In this document: in pieces, positions 8,886 to 18,339 of the stretch
How positions within the stretch are numbered: the first letter of the stretch is position 1
How the letters are laid out: each line of letters starts with the position of its first letter
DNA from: Rubrivivax sp.
Lineage (GTDB): Bacteria > Pseudomonadota > Gammaproteobacteria > Burkholderiales > Burkholderiaceae_C
NCBI GenBank assembly: GCA_016788525.1
Contig: JAEUPD010000133.1
Location: forward strand, 1 to 57,641
DNA: 57,641 nucleotides
Direction: 5' to 3'
The notes under the pieces: generated by a model
Seen by the model: only the letters and a program-made list of their open reading frames with translations
What the model was told of the DNA's origin: nothing
The model's database searches: none
Made by a program: the position numbers and the translations under genes

Positions 8886-9125
8886 GATCACCCTCCTGTG
8901 GCTAAGAACGTTGGCAGGGGCGCGAAGGTGAAGGCGGGCAGGCAGCCGCGCGGCCCCCGGGAACGCGGCTGGAGGTCATCGCCCGGGGCAGCGGCCCGTG
9001 GCGCGCGGGTGGGACCGATGAGCGCAAGGCTCTGGGCCCCGCGGCGGGCGGCGCAGACGTTCGCGGCGGCGACGGCGCGGGGCATGCTACGCCGGCGTGG
9101 CCGCATTGCAAGAGTGTTGGTGGCT

Positions 9126-10263
9126 TCAGCCGGCGGCCATCGCCGCAGCGACGAGGCGGTGGAAGTGATGCACACCGCGTTCGTGCCGCGGCGAGTAGCG
9201 CCCGCGGTCGTAGAAGCGTGAGCGCAGGCCCTGCTGCACGGTCAGCACCGCCGCCTCGTCTTCCAGCTCGACCGGATCGAGCGCCCCACCGGCGCCGCGC
9301 GTGGTGAGCGACGGGTCGCGCACGTAGCTGCGGAACAGCACGCGCGTGCGCGTGGGCGCCAGCGGCAGCACCAGGTTCAGCGACAGGCCCCAGGGGTAGA
9401 AGTTGAGCATCAGGTTGGGCCAGACCCAGAAGTAGTAGGCGCCGATCGCCTCACCCTGTGGCTCGCGCCGCGGGTCGGGCGCGAACGCCGGCTCGCCGGG
9501 CCGCGCCCGCGCGACCTGCAGGTTGCACCAGGGGAAGAGTTCGTAGCGGTAGCCGGCCATGTCGATGGCCGCGGCGAGCCCCGGGTGCAGATGCGGGATG
9601 TGCAGGCCTTCGAGGTAGTTCTCGACGTACAGCGCCCAGTGCGCCTCGAACTCGAAGCTGCGGTCGCGCGCGGGGTCGCGGCGCCAGCCGTCGATGCCGG
9701 TGAGGCCGGTGCGCGGCGAGATCGGCGCCAGCACTTCGGCCAGCGTCGGCGGCCCGTGGGGCGAAGGCTGCGCGGCGGCCACGCGCGCGCGGGCAAAGCC
9801 GTGCCCGTGCCAGGCCTCGAAGGCCACTTCGGGCAGATGGTCGCTCGCCGTGGGAAAGCTGCAGGCGCCCTCGAAGCCGGGCATGAAGGTCATGCGCCCG
9901 GCCAGGTCGAAGCGGCGCGCGTGGTAGCCGCAGCGGATGCCGCTGACGCCGGCGGCCGCCTCGTGCACGAGCAGGTTGCCGCGGTGCGTGCAGACGTTGC
10001 TCAGGCAGCGCAGCGTGCCGGTGGCCCCGCCCCCCGCCGCCGGTGCATCGTGCGCCAGCAGCAAGGGCTCGTCCAGCAGCCCCGGCAGCAGCGTGCGCGG
10101 CGAAACGCAGCCTGGCGCGGCCACGTCGGCCAGGTCGCCGATCCAGCACCACGCCCGCGCGAAGATGCGCTCGCGGGCCAGCGCCCACGCGTCGGCGTCG
10201 AGATAGAAGCGCTTGTCCAGCGTGCGTGCCCGCGCGACTGTCGGGTTCGATGTCGAAGTGCAC
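9126..10263 (-). CDS. Rieske non-heme iron oxygenase, alpha subunit, with apparent N-terminal frameshift
   Basis: The main frame encodes a Rieske oxygenase: a [2Fe-2S] site CTHR...CGYH and a mononuclear iron segment NYLEGLHIPHLHP. It should hydroxylate or demethylate an aromatic or related substrate using electrons from a reductase not encoded nearby. The longest intact frame starts only at GTG 10124, yet family-like sequence continues upstream in frame (RTLDKRFYLDADAW, ARERIFARAWCWIGDL) with no ATG, GTG or TTG. A GTG at 10263 in another frame reads VHFDIEPDSR; removing one G near 10232-10236 joins the two into a 378-aa protein of normal length. So either a real frameshift or a sequencing error exists. 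Only 8 bp separate it from the AlkC-type gene upstream. Confidence 0.75.
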
Positions 10264-10271
10264 GGGCGGCC

Positions 10272-11402
10272 TCACATCCGCAGCGTGAACGCCGCTTCGG
10301 CCACCGGCTGGCCGTTGACCTGCACCACCACGCGGTGGCGGCCCGGGTGGTAGACGCGGGTGGTGACCGGCCGCACCGTGTGCTGCCGCTGCAGCGTGCG
10401 CGTCTCGCGAGGCGCCAGCGTGACATGCCAGCCCTTGAACACCTTGGGCGAGGTGCCGCCGTTGGCCTTCACGTGGTGCACCGCGTAGTCGATGTGCAGC
10501 ACCTGCGCAATGCGCGCGGTGGAGCGCAGCGACAGCGTGAGCCGCACCGCCCCACCCAGGGCGATGCGCGCGGGCTGGAGGGTCAGGCTCGCTTCGCCAC
10601 GCAGGCGGGTGCCCAGGCCCCAGGCCGCCAGCACGCGTGAGTCGCCCTGCTTGATGAGCGTGCGGCTGGCGTGCTTGAGCAGCGCGCGGCGCCCGGCGCT
10701 GGCGCCGGGCAGGTGCTGCGCCAACCAGTCGGCAAGAAGCCCGGGGTGGTCTTTCGCGATGTCGTTGAGGTGGTTGGCCACGCTGCGCCGCACGTACTCG
10801 CTGGGGTCGTCCTGCAGCCCGCGCAGCAGCGGCAGCGTGGGCGAGGGGTCGGCGACCAGCGCCTGCAGCCGCATGCCCCATGGCAGGCGCGGGCGGCTGC
10901 CCTCGCTGACCAGCCGCCGCACGTGCAGGTTGGGGTCGTGGACCCAGCGTGCGAGCGTGGCGAACGCCAGCTCGGGGTGGTGGGCAATGAAGGGCCGGAT
11001 CGCGAACTCGGCGCTGAAGCGCATGGTCAGCGCATGCAGCACCTCGAAGGAGCGCCGCGGGTGCGCCATGCCGCGGCGCACGACGAACTCGCCCACGGGC
11101 CAGAGGAACCAGCCGGCGAGGCCGGCGTCGGTGGTGCGCATCTGCGCCAGGTCTTCGCTGTGCGCCGCCGGGGCCAGGGCGGCTTCGAGCACACGTGCCG
11201 CGACGTCGAAGTCCGCCGGCAGCGTGCGCTCCAGCGCGGTGGCGATGTGCATCGCGCGCTGCTTCATCTCCAGCGCTTCCAGCCCGCGCGTGGCCTCGGC
11301 GGTGAAGGCGGTGGCGTCGAAGGCAGGGTGGCAGCGCCGCAGGTGCGCGGCCGCCTGCCGCACGAGCGCGGCGTTGATCAGGTTCTTGAACGGCTCGGCC
11401 AT
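10272..11402 (-). CDS. DNA alkylation repair protein, AlkC-type glycosylase
   Basis: The product is 376 aa. Residues about 1-250 are HEAT-like helical repeats, with the signature DPSEYVRRSVANHLNDIAKD followed by GLLADWLAQH. Residues about 265-376 are beta-rich (LTLQPARIALGGAVRLTL, ETRTLQRQHTV, HRVVVQVNG), consistent with the C-terminal Ig-like domain known for the AlkC branch rather than AlkD. AlkC enzymes excise cationic methylated bases such as 3-methyladenine without base flipping. It sits inside an operon-like run with P450 and Rieske oxygenase genes (28 bp after the P450, 8 bp before the Rieske), an unusual partner set. Confidence 0.8.
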   Translation of the reverse strand: MAEPFKNLINAALVRQAAAHLRRCHPAFDATAFTAEATRGLEALEMKQRAMHIATALERTLPADFDVAARVLEAALAPAAHSEDLAQMRTTDAGLAGWFLWPVGEFVVRRGMAHPRRSFEVLHALTMRFSAEFAIRPFIAHHPELAFATLARWVHDPNLHVRRLVSEGSRPRLPWGMRLQALVADPSPTLPLLRGLQDDPSEYVRRSVANHLNDIAKDHPGLLADWLAQHLPGASAGRRALLKHASRTLIKQGDSRVLAAWGLGTRLRGEASLTLQPARIALGGAVRLTLSLRSTARIAQVLHIDYAVHHVKANGGTSPKVFKGWHVTLAPRETRTLQRQHTVRPVTTRVYHPGRHRVVVQVNGQPVAEAAFTLRM

Positions 11403-11430
11403 CGGCAGCGCGCGGGGGGCGGGGCCTGGC

Positions 11431-12687
11431 TCAGCGCACGCGCACCGGCACGCTGCAAAAGCCCCGGAAGCGCACGCGCCGGTCGCGCACGGGTGGGCCG
11501 GCGACGGCGATCTTCGGAAAGCGCTTCACCAGCGCGCCGATGGCCACGCGGCCTTCCATGCGCGCCACGTTCATGCCCGAGCAGGCGTGCGCGCCCTGGC
11601 CGAACGCGAGGTGGTGGTTGGGCGTGCGCGCCAGGTCGAGGCGGTGCGGATCGGGGAACGCCGCGGGGTCGCGGTTGGCCGCGCCCATGGCCAGCGTGAT
11701 GAAGGTGCCCTCGGGGATGACGCGGTCGCTCACCGGCACGGGCGCGGTGGTGAGGCGGTTGTTGAGCTGGATCGGGCTTTCGTAGCGCAGCAGCTCTTCG
11801 ACGGCGGAGGTGATGAGCGCCGGCTCGGCCACCAGCCGTTCCAGCTGGCCGCGGTGTGTCATCAAGGTGACCACGCCGTTGCCGATGAGGTTGGTGGTCG
11901 TCTCGTGCCCGGCGTTGAGCAGGAAGATGCAGTTGTGCATCAGCTCGGCTTCGGTGAGCCGGCCTTCGCTGTCGCCGCGCATCAGCCGCGTGAGCATGTC
12001 CAGCTCGGGGTCGCCGGGGTGGCGCGCGCGTTGCGCGATCAGCTCGCGCAGGAACACCAGGAACTCGGTGACGGCGGCGTTGGCGCGTGCCAGCCGCGCC
12101 GGGCCTGGCGCGGGTTCCAGCGCCGACAGGATGGCGAGCGACCACTCGCGCAGCGGGCCGCGGTCTTCACGCGGGATGGCCAGCAGGTTGCCGATGACTT
12201 CCACCGGGATCTGCGCCGCGAAGTCCTCGATCAGGTCGGGCGCGGCGCTGTCGTCCAGGCGGTCGAGAAGGTGCCCGACGATCGTCACGACGCCGGCTTC
12301 CATGCGCGCGATGGCCTTCTGGTTCAGCGCGCCCATCAGGATGCGGCGCACGCGCGTGTGCAGCGGCGGGTCGCTGAACACCAGGCTCGTGGTGTGGTGT
12401 TCGAAGATCGGCGTGCCGGCGCCGAACTTGGCACCGAACTCGCGCCGCTTGTCGCTGCTGCAGTCGCGGCTGCGGTAGACGGCGATCAGGTCGTCGTAGC
12501 GCGTCAGCAGCACCGCGTCGCTCGCCAGCGGGTGCACCGGGCTGTGGGTGCGCAGCGCGTCGAAGAAGGGGTGCGGGTCGTCGAAGAAGGCGCCGGGCGG
12601 CTCGGCCAGCGAGAAGCTGCGTGCCAGCTCGGCGCCGCCCGGGCCGGCGGTGCCAGGCGAGGGGCCGGGGGGCTGCGCGGCAGGCAT
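11431..12687 (-). CDS. Cytochrome P450
   Basis: The product is 418 aa, typical of soluble bacterial class I P450s. The I-helix motif LLNAGHETTTN, the K-helix ExxR (EELLRY) and the heme-thiolate loop FGQGAHACSGMNVAR (Cys369) are intact. It should be an active monooxygenase needing ferredoxin and ferredoxin reductase, neither of which is encoded here. Substrate unknown. ATG 12687 begins MPAAQPPGP just 11 bp after the aminotransferase stop, so the two are probably co-transcribed; the longer frame running back through the aminotransferase gene is a shadow. Confidence 0.92.
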   Translation of the reverse strand: MPAAQPPGPSPGTAGPGGAELARSFSLAEPPGAFFDDPHPFFDALRTHSPVHPLASDAVLLTRYDDLIAVYRSRDCSSDKRREFGAKFGAGTPIFEHHTTSLVFSDPPLHTRVRRILMGALNQKAIARMEAGVVTIVGHLLDRLDDSAAPDLIEDFAAQIPVEVIGNLLAIPREDRGPLREWSLAILSALEPAPGPARLARANAAVTEFLVFLRELIAQRARHPGDPELDMLTRLMRGDSEGRLTEAELMHNCIFLLNAGHETTTNLIGNGVVTLMTHRGQLERLVAEPALITSAVEELLRYESPIQLNNRLTTAPVPVSDRVIPEGTFITLAMGAANRDPAAFPDPHRLDLARTPNHHLAFGQGAHACSGMNVARMEGRVAIGALVKRFPKIAVAGPPVRDRRVRFRGFCSVPVRVR

Positions 12688-12698
12688 GGTGATCCGGG

Positions 12699-13955
12699 CT
12701 AGGCCGTGGCCTCGACGAGCGAGCGCGCAGCCGCGGCGACGCCGCCCGCACCGAAGGGCACGCCCTGCACCGTCATCGCCGCTTCCACGCCGGCCAGCGC
12801 GCCCAGGATCGTGGCCTCGTTCATGTCGCCCAGGTGGCCGATGCGGAACACGCGGCCGTGCAGCGGCCCCAGGCCGCCGGCGATGGCGACCTGGAAGCGC
12901 TCGCGCGCCACGCTGCGCAGCGCTTCGGGGTCGATGCCGCCGGCCACCTCGATGGCCGTGACGGCCGACGAGCGCGCGGCGGCCGGCCGGCAGAAGGGCT
13001 TCAACGCACCGGCCGTGCTCCAGCAGGCGAGCGCCGCATGCACGGCATCGGCCAGCCGGCGGTGCCGCGCCAGCACCCGCGGCAGGCCTTCCTGGTCGAT
13101 CAGCCGCAGCGCCGCTTCCAGCCCCGCCAGGTGGGCCAGCGGCGGCGTGCCGCAGAACTTCTTGTATTGCATGTCCGAGACGCGGCGCACCCAGTCCCAG
13201 TAGAAGCGCGGCCCGGCGTGCTGCTCGGCGAAGGCCAGCGCGCGCGCATTCAGCGCCACGACCCCCAGGCCCGGCGGGCACATCAGGCCCTTTTGCGACG
13301 CGCCCATCGCCACATCGACGCCCAGCGTGTCCATCTCGAACGGCTCGGCGGCCAGCGACGCCACGAGGTCGACGACGAACAGCGCCGGGTGCCCGGCCGC
13401 ATCGATGGCGCGGCGCACCGCCGCCAGCTCGCTGGTGATGCCGCTGGAGGTGTCGGTGTGCACCACCAGCACGGCGGCGATGCGGTGCGCCCGGTCGTCG
13501 CGCAGCGCCTGTTCGATGGCCGCGGCGTCCAGCGGGTGGCCCTCGGTGTGCGCCGTGCGCCGCACCTCGGTGCCGGTGGCCCGCGCCAGCACCTCGGTCT
13601 GCATCGCCCACGAGTCGCTGAAGTGGCCGCCACCGGCGATGAGCAGCGCGCGGCCGGGGGCCGACAGGTTGGCGGTGACGCATTCCCACATGCCGTGGCC
13701 GTTGGCGGCGTAGAAGAGCATCTGCGCGTCGCGCGAGCGCAGCAGCCAGCGCATGCCGTCTTCGCAGGCGCGGATGAGCGCGCCGACGCGCGGGTCCATC
13801 AGGTCCATCATCGGCCGCTGCATGGCGTGCATCACGGCGTCGGGCACGCGCGTGGGGCCGGGGGAGTGCAGCGAGCGGATGCCGGGCACGCGGGGGTTCA
13901 CGGCCAGCTGCGGGGTGGCCAGCCGCGAAGCAGAGTCTTGAAGCATGGGGCGCAT
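12699..13955 (-). CDS. PLP-dependent class V aminotransferase (serine-glyoxylate/alanine-glyoxylate type)
   Basis: The product is 418 aa of the fold-type I, class V aminotransferase family. The N-terminal HSPGPTRVPDAV block, VVDLVASLAAEPFEMD and the PLP-lysine loop GASQKGLMCPPGL (Lys222) match serine-glyoxylate or alanine-glyoxylate transaminases, also related to the large subunit of bacterial aspartate/pyruvate enzymes. The reaction is amino-group transfer between a small amino acid and glyoxylate or another keto acid. A second ATG at 13946 is an alternative start. It is first in the reverse operon with P450, AlkC-type and Rieske genes and diverges from the riboflavin synthase gene across 71 bp. 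Confidence 0.85.
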   Translation of the reverse strand: MRPMLQDSASRLATPQLAVNPRVPGIRSLHSPGPTRVPDAVMHAMQRPMMDLMDPRVGALIRACEDGMRWLLRSRDAQMLFYAANGHGMWECVTANLSAPGRALLIAGGGHFSDSWAMQTEVLARATGTEVRRTAHTEGHPLDAAAIEQALRDDRAHRIAAVLVVHTDTSSGITSELAAVRRAIDAAGHPALFVVDLVASLAAEPFEMDTLGVDVAMGASQKGLMCPPGLGVVALNARALAFAEQHAGPRFYWDWVRRVSDMQYKKFCGTPPLAHLAGLEAALRLIDQEGLPRVLARHRRLADAVHAALACWSTAGALKPFCRPAAARSSAVTAIEVAGGIDPEALRSVARERFQVAIAGGLGPLHGRVFRIGHLGDMNEATILGALAGVEAAMTVQGVPFGAGGVAAAARSLVEATA

Positions 13956-14026
13956 GTTAGCGGCGCGCCCGGCGGCGACGCTGCGGCGGGCTGCCGGCGC
14001 GCGGTGCGCTGGTAAGCTCGCCCGCC

Positions 14027-14752
14027 ATGTTCACCGGCATCGTCGCGGGCCGGGCCCGCGTGGAACGCCTGGCCGACCGGGTTGGGCTGCGCAGCTTCAC
14101 GCTGCGCTTCGGGCCGCCGGGCTTCGGGGCGGGCCTCGAGGCAGGCGCCAGCGTGGCGGTGGACGGCGTGTGCCTCACCGTGACGGCGCTGCACCGCGGT
14201 GCCGCTGGCGGCATCGGGGCGGCCGACTTCGACGTGATGCAGCAAAGCCTGGCGCTCACCACGCTGGGCACGCTGCGCGAAGGCGACGCCGTCAACGTCG
14301 AGCGCGCCGCCAAGGACGGGGCGGAGATCGGCGGCCATCCGCTTTCCGGCCATGTCGATTGCCTGGGGACCGTTGCGCAGATCCGCCGCCCCGAGAACAA
14401 CCACGTGCTGCGCATCTCGCTGCCGCCGCGCTTCATGCGCTACGTGTTCGCCAAGGGCTACATCGCGGTCAACGGCTGCAGCCTCACCGCGGCCGAGGTC
14501 CACCGCGCCGAGGGCTGGTTCGAGGTCTGGCTGATTCCCGAGACGCTGCGCCTGACGACCTTCGGCGCCAAGCGCGAGGGCGACGCGGTGAACATCGAGA
14601 TCGAACGCCAGACGCAGGTGTTCGTCGACACCGTGCGCGAGGCGGTGGACGAGCGGCTGGGGCCGCTGGTGCCGCTGGTGGAGCAGTGGCTGCGCGAGCG
14701 TGGGCAGTCACTGGACGATGTGGCGCGGCCGGCGGTGCTGCCTCGCGGCTGA
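14027..14752 (+). CDS. ribE: Riboflavin synthase, alpha subunit
   Basis: The product is 241 aa. It starts with the hallmark MFTGIV and contains two tandem lumazine-binding repeats: VAVDGVCLTV and GGHPLSGHVD in the first, and IAVNGCSLTAAEV with ETLRLTTFG in the second. It dismutates two 6,7-dimethyl-8-ribityllumazine molecules to riboflavin. It is longer than the usual roughly 200-215 aa because of a C-terminal tail after VDTVREAVDE. It is not next to other rib genes, so it may be a paralogue of the housekeeping enzyme. No FMN riboswitch is seen in the 71-bp upstream region. Confidence 0.88.
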   Translation: MFTGIVAGRARVERLADRVGLRSFTLRFGPPGFGAGLEAGASVAVDGVCLTVTALHRGAAGGIGAADFDVMQQSLALTTLGTLREGDAVNVERAAKDGAEIGGHPLSGHVDCLGTVAQIRRPENNHVLRISLPPRFMRYVFAKGYIAVNGCSLTAAEVHRAEGWFEVWLIPETLRLTTFGAKREGDAVNIEIERQTQVFVDTVREAVDERLGPLVPLVEQWLRERGQSLDDVARPAVLPRG

Positions 14753-14779
14753 TCATCCGGACGCGGAGCACGGCGACCG

Positions 14780-16225
<1,446 letters not shown>

Positions 16226-16447
16226 GCGGCGGCTTGGCCTGATGGCCGCTGGCTTCGCAGGGTGATCGCCTCGAGTCGCACGCTCGCCCAAACCGAGGGT
16301 GCGGATTGCCGACGACCGGGAACTGCCAGAGTCTGGGTCGGGCTGCCCGCCGCGGACCCCTCTGTCGCTTGTCGCCGGCCTTGCATTCGCCGGCGATGCC
16401 CGCACCTGCTGTTCTTCGGCCCGCGTGGCCAGGCGGAGGTATCGGAA

Positions 16448-17359
16448 GTGGGCGAGGCACTGGCGCCCGCACTGCTGATCGCATTGGCGCTCGCCGCCCT
16501 GGCCTGGCCGCTGGCGGGCCCGTTGCGCACGCGCTGGCGCCGCGCACGGCTGGCGCGTGTGCCGTTTCCGCACGAGTGGCGGCGCATCGTGCGCCAGCGC
16601 GTGCCGCTGGTGCGGCGGCTGCCCGCCGATCTGCGCCTGCAACTGCATGCGCTCACCCAGCGCTTCGTCGCCGAAGTGCCTTTCATCGGCTGCGCCGGGC
16701 AGGTGATCGACGACGAGGTGCGCATCACCATCGCCGCGCAGGCCAGCCTGCTGCTGCTCAATCGAGGCGGCGGCTTCGAGGGGCTCACCGAAGTGCTGGT
16801 GTACCCGGGCGCCTTCGTCGTGGACCGCGCGCAGGCCGGCGAGGGCGGCGTGCAACACGAGCAGCGCGGCGTGCTCGCCGGTGAATCGCACGGCCGAGGT
16901 GCGGTGGTGCTGTCGTGGCAGGACGTGCTCGAAGGCGCCGCCGATCCCGGCGACGGCCGCAACGTGGTCATCCACGAGTTCGCGCACCGGCTGGACCAGG
17001 ACCACGGCGCCGCCAACGGCGCGCCTTGGCTGGGGCCGGGTCGCAAGGCGGGCGGCTATGAAGACTGGGCGCGCGTGCTCGGGGCCGAGTACGCCGCTCT
17101 GCGCGAGCGCGTGGCCGCGGCGGAGGCGGCGTCCTCAGGGCAGGGCCACCGCGGCACCGGCTTCGACCGGCCCACAACGCAGCACAGCCCCATCGCCGCC
17201 GGCCTGATTCCCGCCTATGGCGCCACGGACCCGGCCGAGTTCTTCGCGGTCGTGTCCGAGGTGTTCTTCGAGCGCCCGGCCGAACTGAGTCGCGAGCACC
17301 CGGCGCTGTACGGGCAGCTGCGCAGGGTGTATCGCACCGATCCGGCGGGGTGGCCATAG
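16448..17359 (+). CDS. M90-family zinc metallopeptidase, MtfA-like
   Basis: The product is 303 aa. A hydrophobic N-terminal segment (ALLIALALAALAWPLAG) suggests membrane anchoring, unlike cytosolic E. coli MtfA. The family core follows: FPHEWRRIVRQRVPLVRRLP, then the zinc site HEFAH at residues 176-180 (VIHEFAHRLDQ) and the downstream YGATDPAEFFAVVSEVFFE block. It should be an aminopeptidase-type enzyme; E. coli MtfA also binds the Mlc repressor. GTG 16448 is chosen because GGAGG at 16435-16439 lies 8 bases before it and longer frames are unsupported. An insertion near residues 225-245 (QGHRGTGFDRPTTQ) is not typical. The 222 bp before it hold no supported gene. Confidence 0.82.
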   Translation: MGEALAPALLIALALAALAWPLAGPLRTRWRRARLARVPFPHEWRRIVRQRVPLVRRLPADLRLQLHALTQRFVAEVPFIGCAGQVIDDEVRITIAAQASLLLLNRGGGFEGLTEVLVYPGAFVVDRAQAGEGGVQHEQRGVLAGESHGRGAVVLSWQDVLEGAADPGDGRNVVIHEFAHRLDQDHGAANGAPWLGPGRKAGGYEDWARVLGAEYAALRERVAAAEAASSGQGHRGTGFDRPTTQHSPIAAGLIPAYGATDPAEFFAVVSEVFFERPAELSREHPALYGQLRRVYRTDPAGWP

Positions 17360-17385
17360 GCACACGCCAAGGGGGCGCCCCCCGG

Positions 17386-17784
17386 CTACGGCGCGAGGTT
17401 CTTCGTGCCGTGGTTGCCTGCGCTGCAGGTGATGCAACAGCCCTTGCACGAGCGCTTGTTGCCGCGACCCACACCCCATTCGTCGCGGCCGGTGGTCCAG
17501 GCGCCGTAGCAGATCTTCTCGCCCTCCCAGCACTTGATCTTGGCGCTGTGGGCCTCGGAGTCCTTGAGCACCCAGTACTTGTCGGGGGCGGGCCAGATGT
17601 GGCCCTTGTTGTACTGCGCGTAAAGCTGCAGATAGATGATGTTAGGGTGGCTGTTGCGGAACGACCAGGTCAGGTTCACATACTGGCTCGTGGCGCTCTG
17701 CTGCGCATGCATCGGTGGCGGGAACAGCACACCGACGGCGGCAGCGAGCACCATCAGCAAAGCGGGCAGGATGCGCAATCGCAT
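17386..17784 (-). CDS. Small secreted cysteine-rich protein of unknown function
   Basis: The product is 132 aa. A clear signal peptide (MRLRILPALLMVLAAAVGVL) ends near MHA-QQ, residues 25-28. The mature part is rich in aromatics (LTWSFRNSHPNIIYLQLYAQ) and ends in a six-cysteine module: Cys85 and Cys92 flank KICYGAW, and Cys113, 116, 117 and 120 form CKGCCITC. This suggests disulfides or metal binding in the periplasm or outside. GAGGAGG lies 5 bases before ATG 17784 and decides the start. I do not recognise a named family. It converges with the MtfA-like gene, with a self-complementary gggggcgccccc at 17371-17382 between them. Confidence 0.7.
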   Translation of the reverse strand: MRLRILPALLMVLAAAVGVLFPPPMHAQQSATSQYVNLTWSFRNSHPNIIYLQLYAQYNKGHIWPAPDKYWVLKDSEAHSAKIKCWEGEKICYGAWTTGRDEWGVGRGNKRSCKGCCITCSAGNHGTKNLAP

Positions 17785-17889
17785 GGTGGCCTCCTCGTCG
17801 GGCGGTGGGCTCCCCGGAGGAAGAGGATCCTGCGCCGAGGCCACGAAGTCAATCATGGCCGACGAACAGCGCGGCAGCCGCCAGCGCAC

Positions 17890-18300
17890 ATGCCGACGAT
17901 GGCGGCGCCGGCGCCGCACATGCCTCGGCTCGAGGGGCTGGTGACCTACAGCGACCTGCACGGCGAGCGCCAGATGCGCCGCGTCCACGAACGCCAGGTG
18001 CGTTTCGATGAGTTGGAGGTCGCCGACGTGATGACCGACATCGACGCGCTCGACGCCATCGAGTTCGGGCGCCTGCGCGCGGCGCGTGTGGGCCATGTCA
18101 TCGCCACGTTGCAGCGCGTCGGCCGCGATCACCTGCTGGTGGTGGAGCCCGAGGCCGGCGGCGGGCCCGGCAGCGAGTGTGCCGGCCCGCGCGTGCGTGG
18201 CGTGATTTCGCGTGCACAGATCGAGCGCCAGCTTGGCACGCCGATTCCCATCACCGACGTGGCCGGCAACTTCGCGGAAATCGAGCGCGCATTGGTGTAG
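17890..18300 (+). CDS. N-terminally truncated CBS-domain protein
   Basis: About 136 aa from ATG 17890 (ATG 17899 and 17920 are alternatives). From LEGLVTYSDLHGERQM onward it follows the second half of a known two-CBS betaproteobacterial protein, through ELEVADVMT, GHVIATLQRVGRDHLLVV, VRGVISRAQIERQLG and the C-terminal NFAEIERALV. About 70 residues expected before it, containing most of the first CBS motif, are missing; upstream sequence in all three forward frames does not resemble it. No clear ribosome-binding site. It is either a decayed remnant or a short form with one CBS motif. Full-length relatives bind adenine nucleotides as a tandem pair, which this protein could not form alone. Confidence 0.6.
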   Translation: MPTMAAPAPHMPRLEGLVTYSDLHGERQMRRVHERQVRFDELEVADVMTDIDALDAIEFGRLRAARVGHVIATLQRVGRDHLLVVEPEAGGGPGSECAGPRVRGVISRAQIERQLGTPIPITDVAGNFAEIERALV

Positions 18301-18307
18301 CGGCTGG

Positions 18308-18330
18308 CGGCCGGCCGGGCGCGCCGGCCG
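18308..18330. terminator. GC-rich hairpin between convergent genes
   Basis: cggccggc at 18308-18315 and gccggccg at 18323-18330 form a perfect 8-bp stem with a 7-base loop, exactly in the 39-bp gap between the stops of the CBS remnant and the enoyl-CoA hydratase. No T-tract, so a bidirectional terminator role is plausible but unproven. Confidence 0.4.
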
Positions 18331-18339
18331 TGCCGCGCG

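Noticed and set aside
8886-9125. Small frames between the GYD and Rieske genes
   Set aside because: Translations are basic and low-complexity, with no ribosome-binding site; treated as non-coding.
13956-14026. Possible FMN riboswitch before riboflavin synthase
   Set aside because: Only 71 bp are available and none of the conserved FMN-aptamer stems was seen.
17371-17382. Self-complementary gggggcgccccc between convergent genes as a terminator
   Set aside because: No loop-forming spacer and no T-tract, so a functional hairpin is doubtful.
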